Source: an uncultured Clostridia bacterium
GTDB lineage: Bacteria; Bacillota; Clostridia; Oscillospirales; CAG-272
NCBI GenBank assembly: GCA_944381095.1
Contig: CALWJW010000012.1
Span: 1-33,883 of the forward strand
Length of the DNA: 33,883 bases
Direction of reading: 5' to 3'
Position 1 is the first letter of the stretch. Each line of letters begins with the position of its first letter. Made by a program: the position numbers and the translations under genes. Positions 23,156-31,656 of this stretch are shown here, piece after piece. The notes under the pieces were generated by a model. That model made no database searches. It had not been told where the DNA came from and was given only the letters and a program-made list of their open reading frames with translations.

Positions 23156-24431
23156 CAGTTTTGACCTCCGCAGTTTCCGCGGCACCTTTCTGTGAGGATA
23201 CCGAATCGCCGTGTCTTACAAAGATCACTACCACAAAAGCGGCAAGCAGGAAAAACGCCGCATACGGGAAAAGCAGAAGAAATCCTGCCGAATCACTGAA
23301 AACATCAAAGAGAAATCCGGTTATCAGCGGAGTTGCGATCTGCGCCGCCATGGAAAAAGTATAGTAAAGTCCGGTATATTTTCCTACATCCGCTCCCCGG
23401 CTCATTTCCACCACCATCGGGTAGGAATTAACGTTTATCGCCGCCCACGACACTCCCAGCAGTGAACAGAGAATGTATAGCCAGACCGTATCATGCCGTA
23501 TGAAGAAAATACCGACCGCAGTAAGCAGCAGCAACGCCAGACTTACAAGTATCGTTTTCTTTCTTCCCATTTTCATCGACAGCATGCCGAGCGGAACAAA
23601 GCTACCCAGTGCGACAATACTCGACACAAGCATCGGCTTTGAATACTGCCCGTCGCTCAGTCCCCAAATGCTTTGAGCATATCTTGTGTAATTTGTCTCT
23701 ATCGCGCTGTACGCCATATACCACAGAAATACTGCGGTAAGAAGTAACAACAAACTTTTTAATACAGAGCCTCTCAGCTTCACACCCTTGTTCGTTCTGA
23801 TAAGTTTTTCTTCCTCGGTCTCTTCTTCATGGGGCATCTCGGCAACCAGTTTATTTTCGTTAACCGTTACAAGCATCACCGCCATGCTGACAAGCATGAA
23901 AGCCGCGGCAACAAGGAACAGAATGGTGTAATTGCTTTCACCACCCAGCAGTATTGTTATAGCCTGAATGAAAATCATTCCGACCGCACCCATCAGGTTT
24001 ACTACCGCGTTTCCTTTTGAGCGGAGCGGCTTTGGCGTAACATCCGGCATAAGCGCTACCGCCGGAGACCGGTAAAAACTCATCGCAAGCAGAAGTCCTC
24101 CCACCGCAATGAAAAAACCCGCAAAAGAACCTTTCAGATAGGAAAACGGCATCAGAAGCATAAATACCACCGCGGCAGATATACCTGCCACTATGTACGG
24201 CATACGTTTTCCGAGCCTTGTATGCGTTCTGTCTGAAAGCGCACCGAAGAAAGGCAGGAGAAACAACGCGAGTATATTGTCAAGAGACATTATTATGTTG
24301 ATTACGAACTGATTGTTTCCGATCAGATTTTCAAGCATCAAGGGAACTTCATTGTTGTATAGTTGCCAGAAAGCCGATATAGTCATGAACGCAAGTCCAA
24401 CCAGCGCCGTCCTCTTGTAATCCAGTTTCAT
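23145..24431 (-). CDS. MFS transporter, SLC45/GPH-like sugar transporter group
   Basis: This 428-residue integral membrane protein has about 12 hydrophobic segments and a central polar loop rich in Glu/Lys (near residues 190-210). The signature SDRTHTRLGKRMPYI follows the second helix, and FYRSPAVALMPDVTPKPLRSKGNAVVNLMGAVG lies at helices 4-5. These are typical of SLC45-type and glycoside-pentoside-hexuronide-like sugar/cation symporters. The substrate cannot be told from sequence, but a sugar or glycoside is likely. I start at the ATG at 24431, nine bases after GGAG. The ATG at 24440 abuts that site, and the longer in-frame extension to 24560 includes the promoter region. It has a single-gene transcript with terminator. 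Confidence 0.88.
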   Translation of the reverse strand: MKLDYKRTALVGLAFMTISAFWQLYNNEVPLMLENLIGNNQFVINIIMSLDNILALFLLPFFGALSDRTHTRLGKRMPYIVAGISAAVVFMLLMPFSYLKGSFAGFFIAVGGLLLAMSFYRSPAVALMPDVTPKPLRSKGNAVVNLMGAVGMIFIQAITILLGGESNYTILFLVAAAFMLVSMAVMLVTVNENKLVAEMPHEEETEEEKLIRTNKGVKLRGSVLKSLLLLLTAVFLWYMAYSAIETNYTRYAQSIWGLSDGQYSKPMLVSSIVALGSFVPLGMLSMKMGRKKTILVSLALLLLTAVGIFFIRHDTVWLYILCSLLGVSWAAINVNSYPMVVEMSRGADVGKYTGLYYTFSMAAQIATPLITGFLFDVFSDSAGFLLLFPYAAFFLLAAFVVVIFVRHGDSVSSQKGAAETAEVKTAQA

Positions 24432-24465
24432 CTCTTTCATCTCCGTGCCAAGTAACTGTTTATAT

Positions 24466-24493
24466 ATTATCACACTACGCCGATATCTTTCAA
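24466..24493 (-). promoter_or_regulatory. Promoter of the MFS transporter gene
   Basis: On the minus strand TTGAAA, a 16-bp spacer and GATAAT, about 35 bases before the chosen start codon. Confidence 0.6.
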
Positions 24494-24667
24494 GAATAAT
24501 TTGTAAACTATTAAAAAAAATTTGGACCTGATAATATCGTCGTTGTATATTTTCACACATTTTCCGTTTTCAAACGCCATTTTAGATATCATTTTCCTCT
24601 GTTTTCCGCAGATCTGACAGAATTGTTTTGTTTTGTCAAAAAAATACCGGAAAAATCTCGCCGGCTA

Positions 24668-24696
24668 TTGATTTCAAGGCTCAGAAGTGTTATAAT
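24668..24696 (+). promoter_or_regulatory. nadE promoter
   Basis: TTGATT, a 17-bp spacer and a perfect TATAAT, about 45 bases before the nadE start codon. Confidence 0.8.
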
Positions 24697-24742
24697 ATAT
24701 GTATATTGTGCGTACAACGCATACTGTTTGCGGAGGTATAAA

Positions 24743-25486
24743 ATGTTCAATGTTTCGAAAGTGACCGGCGACCTTGTCGACTGGATAAAAAATTGGTTTG
24801 AGGAAAACGGAAAAGGGTGCAACGCCGTAGTTGCTGTTTCAGGAGGAAAAGATTCAAGCATAGTTACCGCACTTTGCGTAAAAGCTCTCGGAAAGGAGAG
24901 AGTCATCGGAGTTCTTATGCCCAACGGCGTACAGAGCGACATAAGCGACTCACTTGCGCTGGTCGAACACCTCGGCATAAGGTACTTCACACTCAATATT
25001 TCCGGTGCGTTCAACGCGGTTCTTGACAGCATGAAAGCACAAAACATCGAACCGAGCGAGCAGACTGTGATCAACCTGCCTCCGAGAATCAGGATGAGCA
25101 CCGTCTACGCTCTGTCCCAGACATTCAACGGAAGAGTCGCCAACACCTGTAATCTTTCCGAGGATTATGTCGGTTACGCGACAAGATACGGAGACGGCGC
25201 GGGAGATTTCAGCCCTCTCGGAAACCTGACAGTGGACGAAGTCAAGAAAATCGGAATTTACTTAGGACTCCCCCAAAACCTGGTAGAAAAAACGCCGTCT
25301 GACGGTCTTTGCGGCAAAAGCGATGAGGATAAGCTCGGCTTCACATACGCTGTGCTTGACAAATATATCCGCACCGGAGTCTGCGAAGACCCAGAAACAA
25401 AAGCAAAGATCGACCGTCTGAATAAAATCAACGCATTCAAGCTCAAACCCATTCCGTCATTTGTCCCGGACAAACAGGATATCTGA
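24743..25486 (+). CDS. nadE: Ammonia-dependent NAD+ synthetase
   Basis: This 247-residue cytoplasmic enzyme makes NAD+ from nicotinic acid adenine dinucleotide, ATP and ammonia. The ATP-pyrophosphatase P-loop is AVSGGKDSS (residues 31-39). NLPPRIRMSTVYALSQTFNGRVANTCNLSEDYVGYATRYGDGAGDFSPLGNLTVDEV is the family core that binds the nicotinate dinucleotide. It lacks an N-terminal glutaminase domain, so ammonia must be supplied directly or by another protein. The ATG at 24743 has GGAGG six bases upstream; an in-frame extension to 24623 covers the promoter and is rejected. It is a single-gene unit ending at a double hairpin. Confidence 0.96.
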   Translation: MFNVSKVTGDLVDWIKNWFEENGKGCNAVVAVSGGKDSSIVTALCVKALGKERVIGVLMPNGVQSDISDSLALVEHLGIRYFTLNISGAFNAVLDSMKAQNIEPSEQTVINLPPRIRMSTVYALSQTFNGRVANTCNLSEDYVGYATRYGDGAGDFSPLGNLTVDEVKKIGIYLGLPQNLVEKTPSDGLCGKSDEDKLGFTYAVLDKYIRTGVCEDPETKAKIDRLNKINAFKLKPIPSFVPDKQDI

Positions 25487-25511
25487 CAAAAAACATAAAA
25501 AATAATTTTTC

Positions 25512-25576
25512 CTGCCGCTCCGGCTTTCATGCGGCAGAAAAAACGCACCCGTAATCATCTATGCGGGTGCGTTTTT
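25512..25576 (+). terminator. nadE terminator, tandem hairpins
   Basis: The first hairpin is CTGCCGC / GCGGCAG (25512-25518 with 25531-25537). The second is AAAAACGCACCCG / CGGGTGCGTTTTT (25539-25551 with 25564-25576), followed by a T-rich stretch. Confidence 0.9.
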
Positions 25577-25924
25577 GTTTTCATTAACGAATTCCGGTAT
25601 ATTTGCGACGTTATTTCAACAGGTAATAAAACAGCAAATTATTTCGTTACTCGCTCAGCCGTAAAATCCGCTTATACCTTATTTCATCAAGCAGTTGACG
25701 TTCTTATGTCACTGCTGAGGAATTTGCAAAAAACATCTCCTGCGCACTGCACAAACCCATGCCGGGCTGTACACCACATACGCAACACAGGTTAACTTAG
25801 GAAAAGGATATTTCCCGATATCCCCGGAATAATCCCGCTATGCAAAGGAACAGTCGGAAATGATCTTGCGTCAAATCCTTGCGCATATGTAAGACAGAGT
25901 TTTTTCGCGGATATTGGCAGCGGA
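25577..25924. other. Intergenic region between convergent genes
   Basis: No gene is supported here. I see no convincing terminator for the minus-strand solute-binding gene that ends at 25925. Confidence 0.45.
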
Positions 25925-27727
25925 TCATAACACACCGTTCAGAGTATTCTTTACGGCTTCATCAAAATTCCCAAGCAAAGACATTTTGTGAGGCATCCAC
26001 TCAAAACTCGGACCGCTCACCGTATTTTCGATTGCTTCGTTTATATTTCGAATGTTGAGTGACAATGGAAAATCATATATCCTGTTTTCAAAAACAATGT
26101 CAAGCATCTGCCGGATATCATCCTCCGGTGTTGCTTTCCCGCGCAACAGCGAAGAATAATACTCGCTGTGCAGACTCTTCTCGCCTGCGTATTCTTCACT
26201 TGAATAATATGCCATCGCTTCAAGTATATATGAGATTTTATCCGTCTGCACCTCATTTGCGCGTTTCGGGATCACGTAACACTGTGCATTTTCATACTGA
26301 ACGGTGTTTGCGTACTCAGTTTGTGTATTATAAAGCTTCGGAAGCGGCAGAATTCCGAAATAGTAATCCATTTCACGCACTTTTTTCACTGTGCCTATCC
26401 TCGTGACATAAAATGCGGCTTTGCCTTTCATGAAGCCGCTGTATGCAATGTTCTGCCATCCGTCTGCCGGATCTTCTCCGACAACTTCATCAAGGTCAAG
26501 AAACCAGTTACTGTTTGTAATATTTCCGAAAAGCTGCCAGACACTGAAAACCGCATCTTCAAACGCCATACTGTTTATGTTACTCTTTATGCCTTCCGGA
26601 CCGTCTGACCGAACAGTGGGAGTATAGCCGCCGGCCGTAAGAAAAGCGACCGCCGTCTCCTTCTGTGTGAACAAACCGTAATTACCTGTGCCTTGATAAC
26701 CCGGATCCCAGATATTTTTTTCCGGATCGTTTTCGGCAGTACTGTGCAGCTGTGCCACAACCATCAGATATTCAAGCGTCCACCCGCCATGACAGCCTAT
26801 TCCGCTTTTGACTATCCGGTGAAGCTCCGATTCGCTGAGTCCCTTGTTTTTCGTTGCAAGAATATCAGCATTGAAAAGAACACACCATGTCGCCTCTTTA
26901 TCAACCGTACAAAGATCACCGATAGCCAGATAAGTCCCTCCGGCAAGCGACAGATCTTCTGCTATCCCCTGATCCCACCACCCCTGTGTGAAATCAATAT
27001 AGTTTGCCGTATTGAAATCGACCGGCCGCGACCGGACCGCCAAATTCATTCCGTCACGGATGCTTGCCATGGCAACGTCGTAAGAATCATCTGAGCTATC
27101 CACAGCATAATTAAGCTCTTCATAAAACGACGCTGTCGCCGCTCTTTTTATTTCTACTCCGAAATTTTTCTTTATGATACGGTTTCTGTTCGCCACTGCG
27201 TCTGCTATCCGGTCGTCGCCGAGATTATCTTTTTCAACGAGATCGGTTATGTTGAATTCATATCCGTAAGATTGGTCTTGGGACGTCAGAACGGTGAAGG
27301 TATCGCTGAACATCAGTGCTTCTCCGTTGTAGGACGGCGAAAGGTCTCTTGCCTTCGGTACGATTTTGATTTCCGCGGTAAGAACCAGAGGATCGCTTCC
27401 CGGAACCGTAATAGTTGCGTTAACCGTGTATGTTCCGAGATTTGTCGCACCGTTTTTACCGTTTTCCCCGCCTGTATAGGTAACCTCAGCACCGTCCGGC
27501 AACTTACCCGTTATGCTTATAGTATGTTCGTTGCCGTCGTATTCAAAGCTTTTTGACAAAAAACGAAGGATGTCCCGGTCATTGCCGTCGCTTTCCGATG
27601 CCGGACCGCCGTCTGACCCCGGCAGTTTTTCTCCGGTTCCGTTTGTTACGTTTTCGCTGTCCTCGTTTTGCTGATCATTGCAGCCGATGACAAAGCAAGT
27701 TATCAAGGTAGCCAGTATCAGCAGCAC
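25925..27727 (-). CDS. Extracellular solute-binding lipoprotein with N-terminal MBG-like domain, 5' frameshift
   Basis: The frame read from a GTG at 27727 encodes 600 residues: a hydrophobic stretch, lipobox VIGC (Cys16), and a Ser/Asp/Gly linker. An Ig-like MBG-type domain follows (about 60-125; YDGNEHTISITGKLPDGAEVTYTG within it), then a solute-binding domain (about 140-600) like those of carbohydrate ABC importers. It would bind an oligosaccharide outside the cell; no permease genes are in the window. The GTG has no ribosome site. An ATG at 27743-27745, correctly placed after AGGAGG, is one base out of frame. Adding one A to the A6 run just after it would give MKKIISVLLILAT..., a perfect lipoprotein signal. 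Disruption, slippage or a sequence error are all possible. Confidence 0.85.
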   Translation of the reverse strand: MLLILATLITCFVIGCNDQQNEDSENVTNGTGEKLPGSDGGPASESDGNDRDILRFLSKSFEYDGNEHTISITGKLPDGAEVTYTGGENGKNGATNLGTYTVNATITVPGSDPLVLTAEIKIVPKARDLSPSYNGEALMFSDTFTVLTSQDQSYGYEFNITDLVEKDNLGDDRIADAVANRNRIIKKNFGVEIKRAATASFYEELNYAVDSSDDSYDVAMASIRDGMNLAVRSRPVDFNTANYIDFTQGWWDQGIAEDLSLAGGTYLAIGDLCTVDKEATWCVLFNADILATKNKGLSESELHRIVKSGIGCHGGWTLEYLMVVAQLHSTAENDPEKNIWDPGYQGTGNYGLFTQKETAVAFLTAGGYTPTVRSDGPEGIKSNINSMAFEDAVFSVWQLFGNITNSNWFLDLDEVVGEDPADGWQNIAYSGFMKGKAAFYVTRIGTVKKVREMDYYFGILPLPKLYNTQTEYANTVQYENAQCYVIPKRANEVQTDKISYILEAMAYYSSEEYAGEKSLHSEYYSSLLRGKATPEDDIRQMLDIVFENRIYDFPLSLNIRNINEAIENTVSGPSFEWMPHKMSLLGNFDEAVKNTLNGVL

Positions 27728-27759
27728 CGAAATGATTTTTTCATTACATTCCTCCTTAA

Positions 27760-27782
27760 ATATTTCAAAACTGTTGAAATAT
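27760..27782 (-). promoter_or_regulatory. Palindrome upstream of the solute-binding protein
   Basis: ATATTTCAA-N5-TTGAAATAT, a perfect 9-bp inverted repeat just before the AGGAGG ribosome site. It could be an operator or an RNA hairpin that affects translation start. Confidence 0.5.
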
Positions 27783-27898
27783 ACCGCCCGTTATCGGCCT
27801 TTCACAACATTTTGAACTCAGAGCGCGGTCGTTTTTGATTTAAGCTGATTTCGGGGGGTTCCGGATTTAAGTTTTTAATCCCGTGAGCCGTTTTACTT

Positions 27899-30238
27899 TC
27901 AGAAATACAGCGTGTAGCTTTCGCCTGGCAACGTCAGCATTTCGGCTGTATTATCCGACACTGTGAAATTTATCGCTTTTCCGGCAGAATTAACTGCTTT
28001 TGACAGTTTTTCTTTCGTCCTGAGTCTGAACCTGTTTCCTGCCTTTGACTTGACGTAAAGTCTCAGCAGTTTTCCACTTTCAAAATCCGCTCCGATCTCA
28101 AATCCGCCTCTCGCCGTCAGTCCCCTGTAACTTCCGGTTTGCCATTCGGCCGGCAGAGCCGCGATCGGCCTTATGTAACCTTCGTGACTTTGCAAAAGCA
28201 TTTCCGCAACTCCGGCGGTCGCTCCGAAGTTGCCGTCTATCTGAAACGGCGGGTGAGTGTCCCACAGATTCCCGAGAAGTCTGGTTTTCAACAGTCTTTC
28301 AAAAACCGAATATGAGTGTTCACCGTCACCGGTCCTTGCCCATGCGCAGAGTCTGTGGCAGATGGACCACCCTGTACTGCCGTCTCCTCTCTCCCTCAGA
28401 GAGACCTTCGCCGCTTCCAGCCATTCCGGTGTTTCCGAATTTATCAGAGTTCCCGGGTACAATCCGACAAGCTGTGAAATATGTCTGTGCTGATATTCTC
28501 CTATTTCCCCGTATTTCTTTTCTTCTCTGTACTCCTTGATCTGCCCTGATTCCCCTATCTGAACAGGATCCAGTTTGTCTATCTGTTCTTTCAGAACCGG
28601 TATCAGAGGATCATCCTCTCTTCCGAGCAATTCTGCGCATTTCAAAGTCAATTTGTGGTTTTCGTAAATCATCTGCTGGTCAAACGCGCAGCCGACGGTC
28701 TGGTAGTATTTTCCGTTATGCCGCTGCTCCGGCGACGCAGAATGCTGCGCCAGGTATATCCCATCGGTTTTTTTCAGACACTTTGACAGAAACTCAGCCA
28801 TACCGTAAAGCGCCGGATAAGCGTGCTTTTCAAGTATCTCCCTGTCTCCCGTAAAATCATAGTAATCATAAAAAAGTATCGAGGTGAAAGCGCCGGTGCC
28901 GGGTCCCGAATGGCTGTTGACTGACGCTCCGGATATACTGTACGGCCACGCACCCGTTCCTATCGTCCAACCGTTTTTACCTTTACCGGATTCCTCGGTT
29001 CCTTCTGCTCCGGTCTGTTCAAGGTAGTTGTCGGCATTTATCTGCGCAGCTTTTCTGAATGCTTCGTTGTAATCGCAGTAGCTTTTGAACATTTCGGTCA
29101 GGTTGGTGTTGAACGCCGGCCAGTAATTCATCTGCTGGTTTATGTTGTGCCAGTAGCCTGCGCTCCACGGCGCACTTTCATACATATTCCAGATCCCTTG
29201 GAGATTGGCGGGCAGGCAACCCTCCCTTGAGGACGCGATAAGAAGATAACGTCCGTACTGGAACACCAGCTCTTCAAGATATCTGTCCTTATTCCCTTCT
29301 CTGTAAGCATTAAGCAGTTCATCGGTAGCGACATCAGGTCTGTAAACTCCGCCTAAGTCAATGCTTACTCTTGAAAAATACTCCGAGTGATCTTTTATAT
29401 GGTCGGATCTCAGAGTGTCATAGTCTTTATTCATCGCAAGCCGCAGATATCTGCTGACCTTTTCATGAGGATAGCTGTTTTTATCTGTTTTATGCTCCCG
29501 GTCTGCGAGAAAGACTTTCTCGTCCATTACATAATTTGTTCCTACCGCAGTTATCATTACGGCTTCGTCCGCACCCGTAACCCGGATTATTCCGTTTTCG
29601 CCGTTTGCATCGTTTTCTGAAATCAGCTTTCCGCCGACCGGAATAACTGCTGTCTGTCCCTCAAAATTTATCCCGTACCAGTGCATTTTACCTGAAATCA
29701 CGATACGGTTTTCCTCTGCCACCGACTTTCCGCTCTTTCCTTTGCCGTCTCCCGGCACAGTCAGATAATCCTTTACATACGGAACTTTTACGCGCAGTGT
29801 AAAATCAAGCCTTCCCTTTTCCGAGCACGTGAGTCTGATCACCAGCACCTTATCCGGATAGCTGGCAAAATATTCTCTTGCAAAGTATACTCCGTCACTG
29901 CTGTAACTCACGCTCACAACCGCACTGTCAAGTGACAGCTCACGCCTGTAGCCTGTCACGTTTTTATGTCCGAATTCTATTTCGATTTCAGCAAAGCTGT
30001 TCAGCCCCTCTCTGTTTGCCGGAGGTCTGCCCGGTTCCGCCGAACCCGGTCCGTAAGGATTTGCCAGGCTGTTTTCCGTCACCTGTATCCTTTCGGTATC
30101 GTATCTTCCGAACACATTAGCTCCGAGATATCCGCAGCCTATCGGCAAAGACATTCCTTCCCAACCTTCATTTGAATTTTCCGCCGGCTCAAAATACTGA
30201 AGTTTCATTGGTTTCATTCCGATTTTTCCTGATATCAT
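27899..30238 (-). CDS. GH95 family alpha-L-fucosidase
   Basis: This 779-residue glycoside hydrolase has no signal peptide, so it is probably intracellular. The N-terminal beta domain contains MSLPIGCGYLGANVFG and the family-typical TENSLANPYGPG. The (alpha/alpha)6 barrel contains APWSAGYWHNINQQMNYWPAFNTNL (Asn-Ile-Asn near residue 365), GWTIGTGAWPYSISG and SASPEQRHN with the likely acid Glu504. DGNFGATAGVAEMLLQSHEG follows. GH95 enzymes invert terminal alpha-1,2-fucose or galactose linkages. A GC-rich ribosome site (AGGCGG) precedes the ATG at 30238; a second start at 30217 has AGGA and would lose seven residues. It is 171 bases from the solute-binding gene, on the same strand. Confidence 0.93.
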   Translation of the reverse strand: MISGKIGMKPMKLQYFEPAENSNEGWEGMSLPIGCGYLGANVFGRYDTERIQVTENSLANPYGPGSAEPGRPPANREGLNSFAEIEIEFGHKNVTGYRRELSLDSAVVSVSYSSDGVYFAREYFASYPDKVLVIRLTCSEKGRLDFTLRVKVPYVKDYLTVPGDGKGKSGKSVAEENRIVISGKMHWYGINFEGQTAVIPVGGKLISENDANGENGIIRVTGADEAVMITAVGTNYVMDEKVFLADREHKTDKNSYPHEKVSRYLRLAMNKDYDTLRSDHIKDHSEYFSRVSIDLGGVYRPDVATDELLNAYREGNKDRYLEELVFQYGRYLLIASSREGCLPANLQGIWNMYESAPWSAGYWHNINQQMNYWPAFNTNLTEMFKSYCDYNEAFRKAAQINADNYLEQTGAEGTEESGKGKNGWTIGTGAWPYSISGASVNSHSGPGTGAFTSILFYDYYDFTGDREILEKHAYPALYGMAEFLSKCLKKTDGIYLAQHSASPEQRHNGKYYQTVGCAFDQQMIYENHKLTLKCAELLGREDDPLIPVLKEQIDKLDPVQIGESGQIKEYREEKKYGEIGEYQHRHISQLVGLYPGTLINSETPEWLEAAKVSLRERGDGSTGWSICHRLCAWARTGDGEHSYSVFERLLKTRLLGNLWDTHPPFQIDGNFGATAGVAEMLLQSHEGYIRPIAALPAEWQTGSYRGLTARGGFEIGADFESGKLLRLYVKSKAGNRFRLRTKEKLSKAVNSAGKAINFTVSDNTAEMLTLPGESYTLYF

Positions 30239-30287
30239 TACGGTTTCCGCCTTTCATCAATATTTTCAAACTGCAACCTTCGGTTTA

Positions 30288-30316
30288 CTTATATCATGCT
30301 TTTTTCTCTGTGTCAA
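30288..30316 (-). promoter_or_regulatory. GH95 promoter
   Basis: On the minus strand a perfect TTGACA, a 17-bp spacer and TATAAG, about 50 bases before the start codon. Confidence 0.8.
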
Positions 30317-30493
30317 CAGCAAATACTTTATTGCAACGCGGCAGATTCCCTTCCGGGAGCGCTAATGCCCGCCCGCAATCCCGTTTTTCCGATATGTAGC
30401 TTCAAAACCGATTTCCGCGTGCGGCAACCCGAGATATTCTCCCCATTTCGGATAAATCCGGCAAAACCGAAAAAAATTTTTCTAAAACGCAAA

Positions 30494-30554
30494 AAACATA
30501 TTGACAAACATCAATACGTATGGTATCATATAGACGACCGTCAATATGTTTGAC
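30494..30554 (+). promoter_or_regulatory. arsR-trx-ccdA promoter with two operator palindromes
   Basis: The promoter is TTGACA (30501-30506), a 17-bp spacer and TATCAT (30524-30529). The first palindrome TATTGA-N6-TCAATA (30499-30516) covers the -35. The second, GTCAA-N5-TTGAC (30540-30554), lies after the -10. The outer arms AAACATATTGAC and GTCAATATGTTT also form a 12-bp inverted repeat. The layout fits repression by the ArsR protein encoded just downstream. Confidence 0.8.
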
Positions 30555-30636
30555 GACTAAAACATAAGGAAATGCAAATTTTATATGCTGATCTGCGGTT
30601 TTGCGATAGTCAAAACCAAAAACAGAAGGAGAAAAA

Positions 30637-30981
30637 ATGACTGAACACGAAGCAGCCGGAATCTGTAAGGCACTCGGCGAACTCAACCGCATCAAGATAG
30701 TACGGTCACTTGCAAACGGAAGCAAGTGCGCAAGCCGGATACTCTCCGAACTTGACATAACCCAGCCAACACTTTCGCACCACATGAAGTTTCTGACAGA
30801 GTGCGGACTCGCAGTTACCAAGCGCTGCGGGAAAAACACGGTATACACCCTTTGCTGCAAGAAGCTTGATCAGTTCAAGGCTTTCATTTCAGAGCTTGAA
30901 TGTCTGAAAAATTCAGATAATGACTGTCCTGACGATTTAAACCGTGACCTGAGCGAAACCGAAACCCGGAAAAACAAATGA
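30637..30981 (+). CDS. ArsR-family transcriptional regulator
   Basis: This is a 114-residue winged-helix repressor. The region ALGELNRIKIVRSLANGSKCASRILSELDITQPTLSHHMKFLTECGLA is the standard ArsR helix-turn-helix. The classic metal-site ELCVCDL is absent. Instead Cys31, Cys56, Cys64, Cys73, Cys74, Cys89 and Cys97 give several candidate thiols. It probably represses its own promoter through the palindromes upstream. It opens an operon with a membrane thioredoxin and CcdA, so a thiol-redox or metal signal is likely. The ATG at 30637 has the ribosome site AGAAGGAG. Confidence 0.93.
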   Translation: MTEHEAAGICKALGELNRIKIVRSLANGSKCASRILSELDITQPTLSHHMKFLTECGLAVTKRCGKNTVYTLCCKKLDQFKAFISELECLKNSDNDCPDDLNRDLSETETRKNK

Positions 30982-31137
30982 TATTGGTCTTTGTTTCTTG
31001 CCTTACGGCGTCAGCCAAAATCTGAGAAAAACAGGAATACAGAAAATTAACATCATTTCCCGCTATACTTTTGCGCTACCTATCCCACTGCATAAAAAAT
31101 TTCCGGCGAGCCGGATAGCTTATGAAAGGAAACCAAT

Positions 31138-31656
31138 ATGAGCAAGGTAAAAACAATTTTGAAGATAGCCGCCCCGATGCTTGTGATAGCAATAATTACG
31201 GGCATGTTCATTTACAAGTCCGAGACAAAAAAGAAAAGTGAAAACACAGATCTTCAATATCCACTTGAAATCACAGAAATCAATATTGATGATCTCCGGT
31301 CACACGGTATGCCGTTAATACTCGATTTCGGCTCCGACACCTGTCCCCCGTGCCGGGAAATGCACCCTGTGCTTGTAACCCTTAACGAGGAATTTCAGGG
31401 CAAAGCACTGCTGCATTACATAAACCTCAGCTATCCGGTCGAGGGAGCGTCGCAGTTCCCGTTGCAATATACACCTACCCAGTTCTTTTTCAACGCCGAC
31501 GGTACGCCGTTTGTGCCTTCAAAAGAGCTGTCAGAGGCACTCTATTTCAATTATTACAGCGACAAAGAAAGCGGCAGTCTTGTCTATACCGCCCACATAG
31601 GTGCTCTTTCTGAATCCGAACTTCGGGCAATACTCTCGGAAATGGGGGTTGAATAA
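31138..31656 (+). CDS. Membrane-anchored thioredoxin-like protein with CPPC motif
   Basis: This 172-residue protein has one N-terminal membrane helix (residues 10-26) and an extracytoplasmic thioredoxin fold. The active site is CPPC (Cys69, Cys72) in GSDTCPPCREM instead of the usual CGPC. The cis-proline is Pro113 (YTPTQFFF). A 20-30-residue insertion (SKELSEALYFNYYSDKES) precedes the last strands. It should receive electrons from the adjacent CcdA protein and reduce thiols outside the membrane. A ribosome site (AAAGGA) precedes the ATG. It starts 156 bases after arsR, with no convincing promoter or terminator in the gap, and shares one base with ccdA. Confidence 0.9.
   Translation: MSKVKTILKIAAPMLVIAIITGMFIYKSETKKKSENTDLQYPLEITEINIDDLRSHGMPLILDFGSDTCPPCREMHPVLVTLNEEFQGKALLHYINLSYPVEGASQFPLQYTPTQFFFNADGTPFVPSKELSEALYFNYYSDKESGSLVYTAHIGALSESELRAILSEMGVE

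Larger units (their letters stand above)
30239..30636. other. Divergent intergenic region between GH95 and arsR
   Basis: No gene. Contains the minus-strand GH95 promoter at 30288-30316 and the plus-strand ArsR promoter and operators at 30494-30554. Confidence 0.6.

Noticed and set aside
25529-25795. 88-codon frame after nadE
   Set aside because: It runs through both hairpins of the nadE terminator and has no ribosome site or motif.
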